Source: Pseudonocardia autotrophica (lineage in GTDB: Bacteria; Actinomycetota; Actinomycetes; Mycobacteriales; Pseudonocardiaceae). From it: a stretch of DNA of 64,000 nucleotides. Below, one piece after another: positions 17,757 through 25,334 of the stretch (position 1 is its first letter; each line of letters starts with the position of its first letter). A program made the translations under genes and the position numbers. Below the pieces are notes generated by a model. The model did not search any database and was not told where the DNA came from. It was given only the letters and a program-made list of their open reading frames with translations. The stretch covers positions 2,418,001-2,482,000 of the forward strand of contig NZ_AP018920.1 of NCBI RefSeq assembly GCF_003945385.1, written 5' to 3'.

Positions 17757-18052
17757 ATCGTCCTCCTGATCCGGGCGTCCGGCCGATTCCGGGCGCGCCG
17801 CCGCACGATGTGTCGGTTCGTACGCCGGCTCGTTATCGCACCGGCGGTCGCGATCATCAGAAGTGACGATCACCGTGGCCGGCCCGCACCCCCGGGCATC
17901 CGGACCGGGCGGTCCGGCTCGACGTGTGGTGATCGACCCGGCTTGCGGTCCCCTGACGATCTCGGCGACCGGTAGACGCCAACGGCGCTCCGGGCGACAC
18001 ACGGCGTAGATCGACCAGCCCGCCGCCGAGCACACCCCGGGAGTACCCCCTC

Positions 18053-18838
18053 GTGTCCACGATCCTCGCGAAGATGGCCGCTACGACTGCCCGTGACCTG
18101 GACAGGCGCGCCGCGGCTGCCACCGGTCCGGCCAAGCGCGTCAAGCTCACCGCGAAGGCCACCCGAGCCTGGGAGGACGTGCGCAGGTACGGCGGCGAGG
18201 TCCCGGCCGGCCGGCTGCCGGTGCCGGCACCGGCACACGTCGACCTGGACGCGCCCACGGTCCGGTTGCACCACGTGGCACGGCCGGGCGCCCGGCCGGC
18301 GAGCGCGAGCCCACCGGAACGCCCGACGCTGACCTCTCGCCAGAAGGCCGGGGTGGGCATCGGCGCCGCGGTCCTGCTGTTCGGTGGGTGCGGGATGCTC
18401 CTCGGCGGCTCGGACCCCGCGCCGGAAGGGGTCGACGCGGCGTCCGCCCGACCTGCCGTCGAGGCGGCCGAGGGCGCCGCGGTCCAGCCTGGGCCCCCGG
18501 CCGCGGACGCGAACCCGGCCGACGCGCTGGCCTGCCAGGACGCGGCATCGATCATCGGGGACTGGAGCGAGCACGCTGTGCAGTTGGGTGCCGGGACCAC
18601 GCTCCCGCAGATGGCACGGGCCTCGGACCGGGCATCGAGCGACCTGTCCGATGCAGCCGTGACGGCCGCCGACCCGGAGGTGACGGCGTCGTTGCGCGAC
18701 GCGTCCGGCCTCCTCGAGGAGGCCGGCGCCGCGGCCCGAAGGGTCGACGGGGAAGCGATGACCGACATCGCCGGCCGGTCGAACGGGGTGTTCCAGGGGA
18801 TCGTCTCAGCATGCGAATCGGCGATCCTCGGGTCCTGA
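18053..18838 (+). CDS. Membrane-anchored hypothetical protein (261 aa)
   Basis: The N-terminal cytoplasmic part (1-98, basic helix then Pro/Ala-rich) is followed by one transmembrane segment (~99-120, KAGVGIGAAVLLFGGCGMLL). The rest is an exported Ala-rich helical region (~121-261) with cysteines near both ends (LACQDA, VSACESA). No family recognised. The sequence after the membrane segment resembles small extracytoplasmic helical-bundle domains. The start is the GTG at 18053. It is divergent from the nuclease lipoprotein gene across 296 bp. A perfect 15-bp hairpin terminator follows. Confidence 0.7.
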   Translation: MSTILAKMAATTARDLDRRAAAATGPAKRVKLTAKATRAWEDVRRYGGEVPAGRLPVPAPAHVDLDAPTVRLHHVARPGARPASASPPERPTLTSRQKAGVGIGAAVLLFGGCGMLLGGSDPAPEGVDAASARPAVEAAEGAAVQPGPPAADANPADALACQDAASIIGDWSEHAVQLGAGTTLPQMARASDRASSDLSDAAVTAADPEVTASLRDASGLLEEAGAAARRVDGEAMTDIAGRSNGVFQGIVSACESAILGS

Positions 18839-18891
18839 TCCGCTCGGCGTCGGTGCGGGGACGCCGGTGGTCGTCCGCGCCGGGGACACGG

Positions 18892-18928
18892 CACCGCCCG
18901 GCCCGCGATCGGAGCGGGCCGGGCGGTG
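18892..18928. terminator. Bidirectional terminator between convergent genes
   Basis: A perfect 15-bp stem (18892-18906 with 18914-18928; arms CACCGCCCGGCCCGC and complement) and a 7-nt loop lie between the 261-aa gene (stop 18838) and amt (stop 18946). The convergent placement fits a terminator serving both strands, although no U-tract is present. Confidence 0.8.
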
Positions 18929-18945
18929 ATGGTGCGGAGAAGGGA

Positions 18946-20289
18946 TCAGGTGGCGGCGGGGCTGCTCCGTGACTCCTCCGAGGCCCCCGGAGTCCCGGAC
19001 ACATCGGGCACCGCGGTCGTGCTGAGGCCGCTGCCCATCCGGCTGCCCCGCTCGAAGTCGTAGGCGCTCTCCGCGTGCACGGTGACGTCGAGACCTTCCA
19101 GCTCGGTCTCGTCGTCGACCCGCAGCCCCATCGTCCGGTCCAGGCCCCAGGCGATCAGATAGGTCATCCCGAACGAGTACACACACGTCACCGTGATGGC
19201 GACGATCTCGCGCCAGACGATGTCCCAGCTGCCGCCGAACAGGATCCCGGTCAGCCCGGCCGGGGCGTTCGAGGCGGCGAACAGGATCACGCAGACGGTG
19301 CCCACGATACCGCCGACGCCGTGCACGGCGAACGCGTCGAGCGTCTCGTCGATGCCCAGCCGCTTCTTCCAGGTGCACGCCCAGGCGACGATCGCACCAC
19401 CGGCGAAGCCGACCAGGAGCGCGCCGATCGAGTTGACGGCGTCCGCGGACGGGGTGATCGCGACCAGCCCGGAGATCATCCCGGAGGCGAGCCCGAGGGT
19501 GGTGGCGTGACCGTCGCGCAGGCGCTCGACCAGGCAGAATCCGGCCATGCCCGCGGCGCCGGCGAGCAGCGTGGTCAGTACGACGTACTGGGCGAGGAAG
19601 TTCGCGCCGCCCGCCGTGCCGCCGTTGAAGCCCATCCAGCCGAACCACAGGATGCCCGCGCCGAGCACGACCAGCGGCAGGCTGTGCGGGCGTTCGGCCT
19701 GGTTGCGTCGCTTCCCGAGCACCAGGGCCAGCGCCAGCGCCGCCACACCGGCGTTCATGTGCACGGCGGTGCCGCCGGCGTAGTCGTGCATCTGGAGGCT
19801 GTTGAGCATCCAGCCCCCGACGACGCCCGCTTCCGCGTCGTCGGCGGCGAACACCCAGTGCGCGAGCGGGAAGTAGACGAGGGTGAGCCAGACCGGCGCG
19901 AACACGAGCCACGCGGAGAACTTCATCCGCCCGGCCGCACCGCTGGCCACGATGGCGATCGTGATCGCGGCGAACAGGATGAAGAAGGCCGCCCAGAACA
20001 CGTCCTCCGGGCCACCGGAACCGGTGTCGTCGTGCACGCCGGCGAAGCCGAGGTACTCGACCGGGTTACCGATCAGGCCGAGGCCGCCGACCGAGTTGCC
20101 GGAGACCATGCTGTGCCCGACGAGGACGTAGAGCACGGACGCGATACCGAGCGTGCTCAGCACCATCATGATCATGTTGAGGGCGTTCTTGCTGCTGGTC
20201 ATTCCGCCGTAGAACAGCGCCAGGCCGGGGAACATCAGGAGGACCAGCGCGAAGGCGGCGAGCAACCACGCGAGATCTGCTGCGGGCAC
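18946..20289 (-). CDS. amt: Ammonium transporter Amt
   Basis: 447 residues and eleven hydrophobic segments. The pore residues of Amt/Mep/Rh proteins are visible: D169 and H177 in DYAGGTAVHMNAG, and the second pore His H323 in DAFAVHGVGG. Amt conducts ammonium/ammonia into the cell for assimilation by glutamine synthetase. The GTG at 20289 has a GGAG site 6 nt upstream; the TTG at 20295 is too close to that site. No glnK follows: the next gene downstream is convergent and unrelated. This is therefore a stand-alone amt rather than an amtB-glnK-glnD operon. A GlnR-like sequence lies about 90-115 bp upstream. Confidence 0.95.
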   Translation of the reverse strand: MPAADLAWLLAAFALVLLMFPGLALFYGGMTSSKNALNMIMMVLSTLGIASVLYVLVGHSMVSGNSVGGLGLIGNPVEYLGFAGVHDDTGSGGPEDVFWAAFFILFAAITIAIVASGAAGRMKFSAWLVFAPVWLTLVYFPLAHWVFAADDAEAGVVGGWMLNSLQMHDYAGGTAVHMNAGVAALALALVLGKRRNQAERPHSLPLVVLGAGILWFGWMGFNGGTAGGANFLAQYVVLTTLLAGAAGMAGFCLVERLRDGHATTLGLASGMISGLVAITPSADAVNSIGALLVGFAGGAIVAWACTWKKRLGIDETLDAFAVHGVGGIVGTVCVILFAASNAPAGLTGILFGGSWDIVWREIVAITVTCVYSFGMTYLIAWGLDRTMGLRVDDETELEGLDVTVHAESAYDFERGSRMGSGLSTTAVPDVSGTPGASEESRSSPAAT

Positions 20290-20376
20290 GGGCAACTCCG
20301 GTCATGTGGGGGTGAACGGGGACCGCCGGCGCCGGCGGAACGGACGAATGTCGTGGGCGAAGCAAACCGGACATCC

Positions 20377-20402
20377 GTTTCACACCCATTAACGGGAGTT
20401 AC
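20377..20402. promoter_or_regulatory. Possible GlnR box upstream of amt
   Basis: Read on the amt strand the region gives GTAAC, 5 nt, TTAAT, 6 nt (GGGTGT), GAAAC. The actinobacterial GlnR consensus is gTnAc-n6-GaAAc repeated. One half-pair (TTAAT-n6-GAAAC) fits the spacing, and the outer GTAAC is one base off. Amt genes are classic GlnR targets, which is the main reason to take it seriously. Confidence 0.45.
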
Positions 20403-20446
20403 GATGCCGACACGACTGGGTGATCGGTGCCGGCAGCGGTCCCGCT

Positions 20447-20488
20447 GTGTCGGAACCGCTGTGTCGGAACCGCGGTATCGGAACCGCG
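20447..20488. repeat. Three tandem 14-bp repeats
   Basis: GTGTCGGAACCGCT, GTGTCGGAACCGCG and GTATCGGAACCGCG stand head to tail with no spacer, at two or fewer differences per copy. They lie just after the stop of the 175-aa gene and about 160-200 bp upstream of amt. They may be a slippage-prone minisatellite or an array of binding sites. Confidence 0.85.
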
Positions 20489-20494
20489 GGGGCG

Positions 20495-21022
20495 TTAGAC
20501 CCGCAGTGCGGTGACCACCCAGCGCAGGGTCGAGCGATCGGTGCAGCTCGCCAGCAGCTCGACCTGCTCGATCGCCGCGGCGTCGTGCCGGCGGGTATCG
20601 AAGAGGTCCGCAACGAGTCCCGGCACGTCCAGGTGCTCACCGGCCAGCGGCTGCTCGGGGCCGGGCAGCTCCAGCCGGTCGATCAGCAGCCGCAGTGTCC
20701 GGTACCCGATCACCCGCATACCCGGTCCGAGCAGCAGGGCGGCCGGCGCGGGGGAGGAAGCGCCGGTGCCGGGGAGGGTCACCGCGGACACCGCGATCAC
20801 CCCGCCGTCGAGCATCGCCCAGGCGTCGACCGCCGGCCGGTGCGCCTCCCGGCCGGAGGCGGTCGGCAGGTTCTGCGCGGCGAGCCAGCGGCGCAGCCGG
20901 GGACGCAGGTCCCAGCGGACGTCGAACACACCGCTCCCGAGATCGGACGGGGTGAACACCTCGTCCCAGCGCGGCCCGCCCGGCACGCCGCCGTCGACCG
21001 CCGTATCGGGCTGGATAGCCAT
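20495..21022 (-). CDS. Hypothetical protein (175 aa)
   Basis: No family recognised. A soluble alpha/beta-looking protein begins MAIQPDT and contains a glycine-poor central region with predicted strands (GGVIAVSAVTLPG) and a C-terminal helix-strand pair (TLRWVVTALRV). The ATG at 21022 is preceded by a GGGGCGAG ribosome site. It is transcribed toward amt, but the intervening 205 bp with repeats and a GlnR-like site argue against cotranscription. Confidence 0.65.
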   Translation of the reverse strand: MAIQPDTAVDGGVPGGPRWDEVFTPSDLGSGVFDVRWDLRPRLRRWLAAQNLPTASGREAHRPAVDAWAMLDGGVIAVSAVTLPGTGASSPAPAALLLGPGMRVIGYRTLRLLIDRLELPGPEQPLAGEHLDVPGLVADLFDTRRHDAAAIEQVELLASCTDRSTLRWVVTALRV

Positions 21023-21364
21023 GTCTCGCCCCCCGGGCCGATCACCACCCGGCTCCGGCCACGCAGCTCTCGGGCGGCGGGCCCCGGTGAGTGATGTCAC
21101 GGAAGAGCCGGGTTCCCAGGATACGTGCGGGCGAACGGCAGCACAGTACGGCGCCGACGGCCGTACCCGGAGGTGTGACAACCCCCGACGACCATGCCGC
21201 GAGCGGCCGAGCCGGCTGTGCCGGATCGCGACCGGAGATGACGCACCGTCACCGGAACGGGTTGCTCGGCGGTGATGTATAACACGATCGTGGGACTCCA
21301 CGAGGGGCAGTAACGAGGCAGGATGATGCCAGCGATCCACAAGTGACGGCGACGTGGAGGCGAC
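21023..21364. promoter_or_regulatory. Divergent intergenic region with a -10-like TATAAC
   Basis: 342 bp between divergent genes, with no convincing ORF. A TATAAC hexamer (21278-21283), rare in this GC-rich DNA, lies 82 bp before the + strand gene. A GGAAC sits about 20 bp upstream of it (21254-21258), which would suit either a housekeeping or an ECF-type promoter. The remainder has imperfect GC-rich inverted repeats only. Confidence 0.4.
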
Positions 21365-21793
21365 ATGAACGGACAGTTCGACGGCACCCCGGCGGTGCAC
21401 CCGGGTCTGATCCCGGCTGCGCGGCGCTCGGTGGAGACCCTCCCGTCCGGCCGTGGCGTTGCGGACGCCGGTCGGGGGCGGGTGCTGGCCCGTTACGCCC
21501 GGCTGATGCGGTCCGGGCGGCCCGAGGTCTGCCGGCCCGGTCGCCGGGAGATCGAGGAGCGCGAGCGCGCCGGGACCGGTACCGCCCCCGGCAGCGACGG
21601 CAAGGTCATCTACCCGGACCGGGATGCCGCCGAGTGCGCGGCGCGCGAGCTGGAGGCTCTCGGTGGCCGGCCGCAGCGGGCCTACCTGTGCCGCCGGTCG
21701 CGGCGTGGGCATTTCCACCTGACCACGGACCTGGTCGCCGAGCGGCGCCGCGGCCCGGCCGAGCTGATCCCGCGCCCGCGCCGCGGCGACTGA
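21365..21793 (+). CDS. Small hypothetical protein (142 aa), basic
   Basis: The C-terminal half (~80-142) is a compact module beginning KVIYPDRDAAECAARELEAL and continuing into RAYLCRRSRRGHFHLTTD. It resembles the small 'pick your residues from a table' proteins often seen in actinobacterial accessory and phage-derived DNA, but I cannot name a family. The N-terminal half is Arg/Gly-rich and probably disordered. The ATG has a GTGGAGGCG ribosome site at proper spacing. It is followed after 108 bp by another small gene on the same strand. Confidence 0.65.
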   Translation: MNGQFDGTPAVHPGLIPAARRSVETLPSGRGVADAGRGRVLARYARLMRSGRPEVCRPGRREIEERERAGTGTAPGSDGKVIYPDRDAAECAARELEALGGRPQRAYLCRRSRRGHFHLTTDLVAERRRGPAELIPRPRRGD

Positions 21794-21901
21794 CTCCCGC
21801 GATGTGATGCGCGGCACACGCTGATCGTCTAGCGTGGGTGTGGTGGCGGTCACCCGTCCCGCCACCGCTGAACCCACCACGCCGACGTATCAGGGGGTCC
21901 T

Positions 21902-22210
21902 GTGAACCCGCACCTGCTGGAGGAACGAGTCGCCACCGTCTCCGGTGGCCCCGGTCTCGCCGACACCGCCCGCGCCCGGCTCGTCGCGCACAAGGCGACC
22001 GCCGATGCCTGTCGTCACCGCACCACCGAGCGCCGCGCGGAGCTGGAGCGGGCACTCGCCGGTGACAGCACCGGCCACGCGCTCGATCTCATGCTGGAAC
22101 TCGACGCGCTGGAACGGGTACAGGATCGCATCGACCACCGGCTCGCCGAGCTGTGCGACGCGCTGAGCGAGCCACGTTCGCCGCGCTACGGCGACGCCCA
22201 GCCGATCTGA
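21902..22210 (+). CDS. Small helical hypothetical protein (102 aa)
   Basis: Predicted all-alpha, with heptad-like spacing from ~40 to 90 (RAELERALAG, ALDLMLELDALERVQDRIDH), suggesting a short coiled coil or helical hairpin. No cysteines beyond two, no membrane segment, and no recognised family. The GTG at 21902 follows a GGGGGTCCT sequence. It lies between another small ORF and the quinone oxidoreductase gene (68-bp gap), all on the + strand. Confidence 0.6.
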   Translation: MNPHLLEERVATVSGGPGLADTARARLVAHKATADACRHRTTERRAELERALAGDSTGHALDLMLELDALERVQDRIDHRLAELCDALSEPRSPRYGDAQPI

Positions 22211-22278
22211 GGCCGGCCCCGCGCGTGCGTGGTTCGATGGCGGGAACACCGCCGTCGAGCGACAGCAAGGGAGAACAC

Positions 22279-23244
22279 GTGCGCGCAGTGCAGGTCGTCG
22301 AGCTGGACGGGCCGTCCGCGGTCCGGGTCAACGATGTGGAGCCGCCGGCGCGCGGCGCGGGCGAGGTGCTGATCGACGTCGCCGCCGCCGGGGTCAACTT
22401 CCCGGATGTCCTGCTCACCCGTGGGCAGTACCAGTACCGGCCGGAGCCGCCGTTCACGCTCGGTTCCGAGTGTGCGGGCACGGTCCGCGAGGCGGAGCCG
22501 GGCAGCCGGTTCGCGCCCGGCGACCGGGTCGTCGCCTTCACGATGTCGGGCGTGTTCGCCGAGACCGTCTCGGTCCCCGAGTCCACCGTCCTCCCGCTGC
22601 CCGACGAGGTCGGCTTCGCCGAGGGCGCCTGCCTGCCGATGAACTACCTCACCGCGCACTTCACCCTGGAGCTGCGGGGTGGTCTGAAGGCGGGGGAGAC
22701 GGTACTGGTCCAGGGCGCGGCCGGTGGTGTCGGCACCGCCGTCGTCCAGCTCGCGGCCGCACTCGGCGCGACCGTGATCGGTGTCGCCTCCACCGAGGCC
22801 AAGGCCGAGGTGGCGAAACGCGCCGGGGCGGCGCACACCGTCGGCGTCGACGGGTTCAAGGACGCGGTCAAGGAGATCACCGGCGGAGCGGGCGTCGACA
22901 TGGTCGTCGACCCGGTCGGCGGAGACCGGTTCACCGACTCGCTGCGCAGCCTCGCCCCGCTGGGCAGGCTGATGGTCGTCGGGTTCACCGCGGGGGACAT
23001 CCCGACGGTGAAGGTGAACCGGCTGCTGCTGAACAACATCGACGTCCGCGGTGTCGGCTGGGGTGCCTACGCGCTGGCCCGGGACGGGTTCGTCGGCGCC
23101 GAGTGGGACGCGCTGGTCCCGCACCTGCGCTCCGGCGCGCTGCTCCCGCTGATCAGCGAGCGCTTCGGGCTGGACGACGCCGGATCGGCACTGTCCCGGA
23201 TCGACGACCGGGTGGTGACCGGCAAGGTCGTCCTCGAGGTCTGA
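22279..23244 (+). CDS. NADPH:quinone oxidoreductase-like MDR protein (zeta-crystallin type)
   Basis: 321 residues of the zinc-free MDR family. The start is typical (VRAVQVVELDGPSAV), followed by NFPDVLLTRGQYQ, the NADPH motif VQGAAGGVGTAVVQ (~149) and a C-terminal VVTGKVVLEV. No zinc ligands are present. Such enzymes reduce quinones, enones or acryloyl-CoA derivatives with NADPH; the substrate is unspecified. The GTG start has an AAGGGAG site 7 nt upstream. The stop is 6 nt from the end of the convergent 580-aa gene. Confidence 0.9.
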   Translation: MRAVQVVELDGPSAVRVNDVEPPARGAGEVLIDVAAAGVNFPDVLLTRGQYQYRPEPPFTLGSECAGTVREAEPGSRFAPGDRVVAFTMSGVFAETVSVPESTVLPLPDEVGFAEGACLPMNYLTAHFTLELRGGLKAGETVLVQGAAGGVGTAVVQLAAALGATVIGVASTEAKAEVAKRAGAAHTVGVDGFKDAVKEITGGAGVDMVVDPVGGDRFTDSLRSLAPLGRLMVVGFTAGDIPTVKVNRLLLNNIDVRGVGWGAYALARDGFVGAEWDALVPHLRSGALLPLISERFGLDDAGSALSRIDDRVVTGKVVLEV

Positions 23245-23250
23245 GCGGAC

Positions 23251-24993
23251 TCAGCCCGCGGGTTCGAGGTTGTGCCGGACCGGGGTCCTGGGGTGCGGCG
23301 CCGCCGCCGGGTGGGCCGCACCCGGTTCCCGCGGCGCGGGGGCCGGGCCGGACCAGCCGGACGGCGGCAGTGCCGGGCCCGGCTCGGCGACGTGCAGTCG
23401 GTGCCGGGCGGCCAGTGCCCGCCCGGCGGGCCCGGTCTCGCCCAGCGCGTGCAGCGCCAGCGCCCGGTGCGCGGGCACCTCGCAACGCCGCAGGAACCGG
23501 TCGAGCTCACGGACCGCGTCGCCCGGCCCCCGGGACAGCGCCCACAGCACGGCCTCGGCGCGGGCGGTCTCCTCGCGCACTCCGCCCATCCGGACGCACA
23601 GGTACTCGATGTCCTCGTCGGCCAGCTCACCCGGCGCCGGGACGTGCATGCCCTGCTCGAGCAGGTACTCGTGCACCGCCCACAGCCCCATCGGGGTCAG
23701 CGCGACGACCGTGGGATCCGGGTCGTCGCGGTGCGCGACCTGGGAGAGTGCGTCCAACTCGTCGGCGTCGAGGGTCTCGGTCAGCTCGATCGCACCGAGC
23801 AGCTCGCAGGCGTCGAGCAGCGCGGTCACGTCGCGGCGCCACAGCCGCTGCTCGACGTCGCCGGCCAGGTCGTCCACCACGCAACCCGCGTCGTCGTTGA
23901 CCGTGTCGCGGACCTGCCGGTGGAAGTGCTCCAGCGGGACGGGCCCCCCGCCCGCGGCGTAGAGGCCGACCCACAGCATCGGGAACGCCTCGGACATCGA
24001 CATCCCGAACAGCGACGGGGCACCGAACACGTCGGTGCCGCCGAGGTTGTCGCCGAGCCGGCCGACCGACTCGAACACCCTGCGCCACAGCTCGATCGGT
24101 CGGTTCAGCAGCGGCCCGGCGCTCTTCACCGGCAGCAGCCTGCCCCGGACGACGCGGACCAGCCGGGCGGCGCGGGCCCACCGCAGCAGCAGCGAGACCT
24201 CGGGCAGGTCGTCGCTGGTGCGGGCGGACTCCCGGTAGATGTGGTCGAGCTGCAGGTGCGCGGCCAGATCGAGCGCGTCCGCCCGCCCGAGCCTGCCGTC
24301 GGAGGTCAGCCGGCGCCCGGCCCGGACCCAGACGGTGAGCTTGCGCAGCAGATCGAGTGCCTCGGAGTGCTCGGCCGAATCGACCAGCGCCGCGGCGCTC
24401 GGCATCGGCACCGGCGGGAGCTCGGGGTTCCACTCGGTGCGGGCCGGGCGCTCGGCGTCCCGCCGCATGATCTCGGCGAGCGCGTGCCGGTCGACATCGG
24501 CCTCACCGGAGCCGGCACGGTCAAGGAACCGCTGGACGGCCACCGGATCGGCCGGGTCGATCCCGTTGCGGTGGAGCTGCACGCCCCAGAACTTGCCGAG
24601 ATCGTAGTTGCGCTCGTCGGCGAGCCCGTCGTGCAGTGCGGGCGTGGAGTCGAGGACCTGACGGTGCAGCGCATCGGGCGACGACGACTGGGGATCGAAC
24701 CAGTCGTGGTCGTCCAGGAAGTCGATCAGTGCGTGGAAGGCGGGGGCGACGTCGTCCGGTTCCAGGACGGTCACCTTGCGCGGGAACCACATCCCGAGTG
24801 CGTCGGCCACGTGGGCGCGGGTCCACCGGCCGAGCCTGCGGTCGCGCGCGTACTTGTAGTCCACGGCGGCGGCGACGAGTGCGGTGTCGACCTCGACCCG
24901 GTGCCGCCGGGCCCACACGAGGAACTGTTCCAGCAGCCGGCTCCGGGCCTCGGCGTACCCCTGGTCGTCCCCGGGGGTGAACACGAGACGCAT
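23251..24993 (-). CDS. Conserved-looking hypothetical protein (580 aa)
   Basis: I recall similar actinobacterial proteins of unknown function but no named domain. The N-terminal ~120 residues contain a Trp-rich pattern (WTRAHVADALGMWFPRKV), and residues ~130-170 contain DERNYDLGKFWGVQL. The middle contains winged-helix-like segments (LTSDGRLGRADALDLA; LRWARAARLVRVVRGRL), and the C-terminus has HEAT-like helices ending in a Pro/Ala-rich tail. No signal peptide or membrane helix. The ATG at 24993 opens MRLVFTPGD. It is tail-to-tail with the quinone reductase gene (6 nt). Upstream, 24994-25256 contains no gene. Confidence 0.75.
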   Translation of the reverse strand: MRLVFTPGDDQGYAEARSRLLEQFLVWARRHRVEVDTALVAAAVDYKYARDRRLGRWTRAHVADALGMWFPRKVTVLEPDDVAPAFHALIDFLDDHDWFDPQSSSPDALHRQVLDSTPALHDGLADERNYDLGKFWGVQLHRNGIDPADPVAVQRFLDRAGSGEADVDRHALAEIMRRDAERPARTEWNPELPPVPMPSAAALVDSAEHSEALDLLRKLTVWVRAGRRLTSDGRLGRADALDLAAHLQLDHIYRESARTSDDLPEVSLLLRWARAARLVRVVRGRLLPVKSAGPLLNRPIELWRRVFESVGRLGDNLGGTDVFGAPSLFGMSMSEAFPMLWVGLYAAGGGPVPLEHFHRQVRDTVNDDAGCVVDDLAGDVEQRLWRRDVTALLDACELLGAIELTETLDADELDALSQVAHRDDPDPTVVALTPMGLWAVHEYLLEQGMHVPAPGELADEDIEYLCVRMGGVREETARAEAVLWALSRGPGDAVRELDRFLRRCEVPAHRALALHALGETGPAGRALAARHRLHVAEPGPALPPSGWSGPAPAPREPGAAHPAAAPHPRTPVRHNLEPAG

Positions 24994-25256
24994 CCGGCCC
25001 ACTGTGTCAGGTCCCTCCGTCCGTTCGGCTCCGGGGTGGCTCAATGATCCACTCCGGGTGCGGCTGCGCGCACGACTGATGATCTCCGGCGCGCGCGGGG
25101 GCCCGCGCGTCGGGTCGTAGATGGTGCAACGAGTGCGCGCGGTATCGGTCACGCCGGACCGCTCACCGTCGGTGGACGGTCGGTGACCGCTGGTGTCGCC
25201 CCCTCGACCCCGGCCGCTCCCCCTGCGCGACCGTCTTCAGACCCTCCCACGAACGA

Positions 25257-25292
25257 CGGCGGCCGGACACCCCGGTGGGTGTCCGGCCGCCG
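25257..25292. terminator. Terminator hairpin downstream of BCCT gene
   Basis: A perfect 16-bp stem (25257-25272 with 25277-25292) around a CGGT tetraloop, 42 nt beyond the BCCT stop on that gene's strand. It is the strongest hairpin in the window. The rest of the 341-bp spacer to the 580-aa gene (24994-25334) shows only short imperfect repeats. Confidence 0.85.
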
Positions 25293-25334
25293 CCGCGTGC
25301 TCCGGATGTGCGGCGAGTGGTGCCGCAGGGTCGC

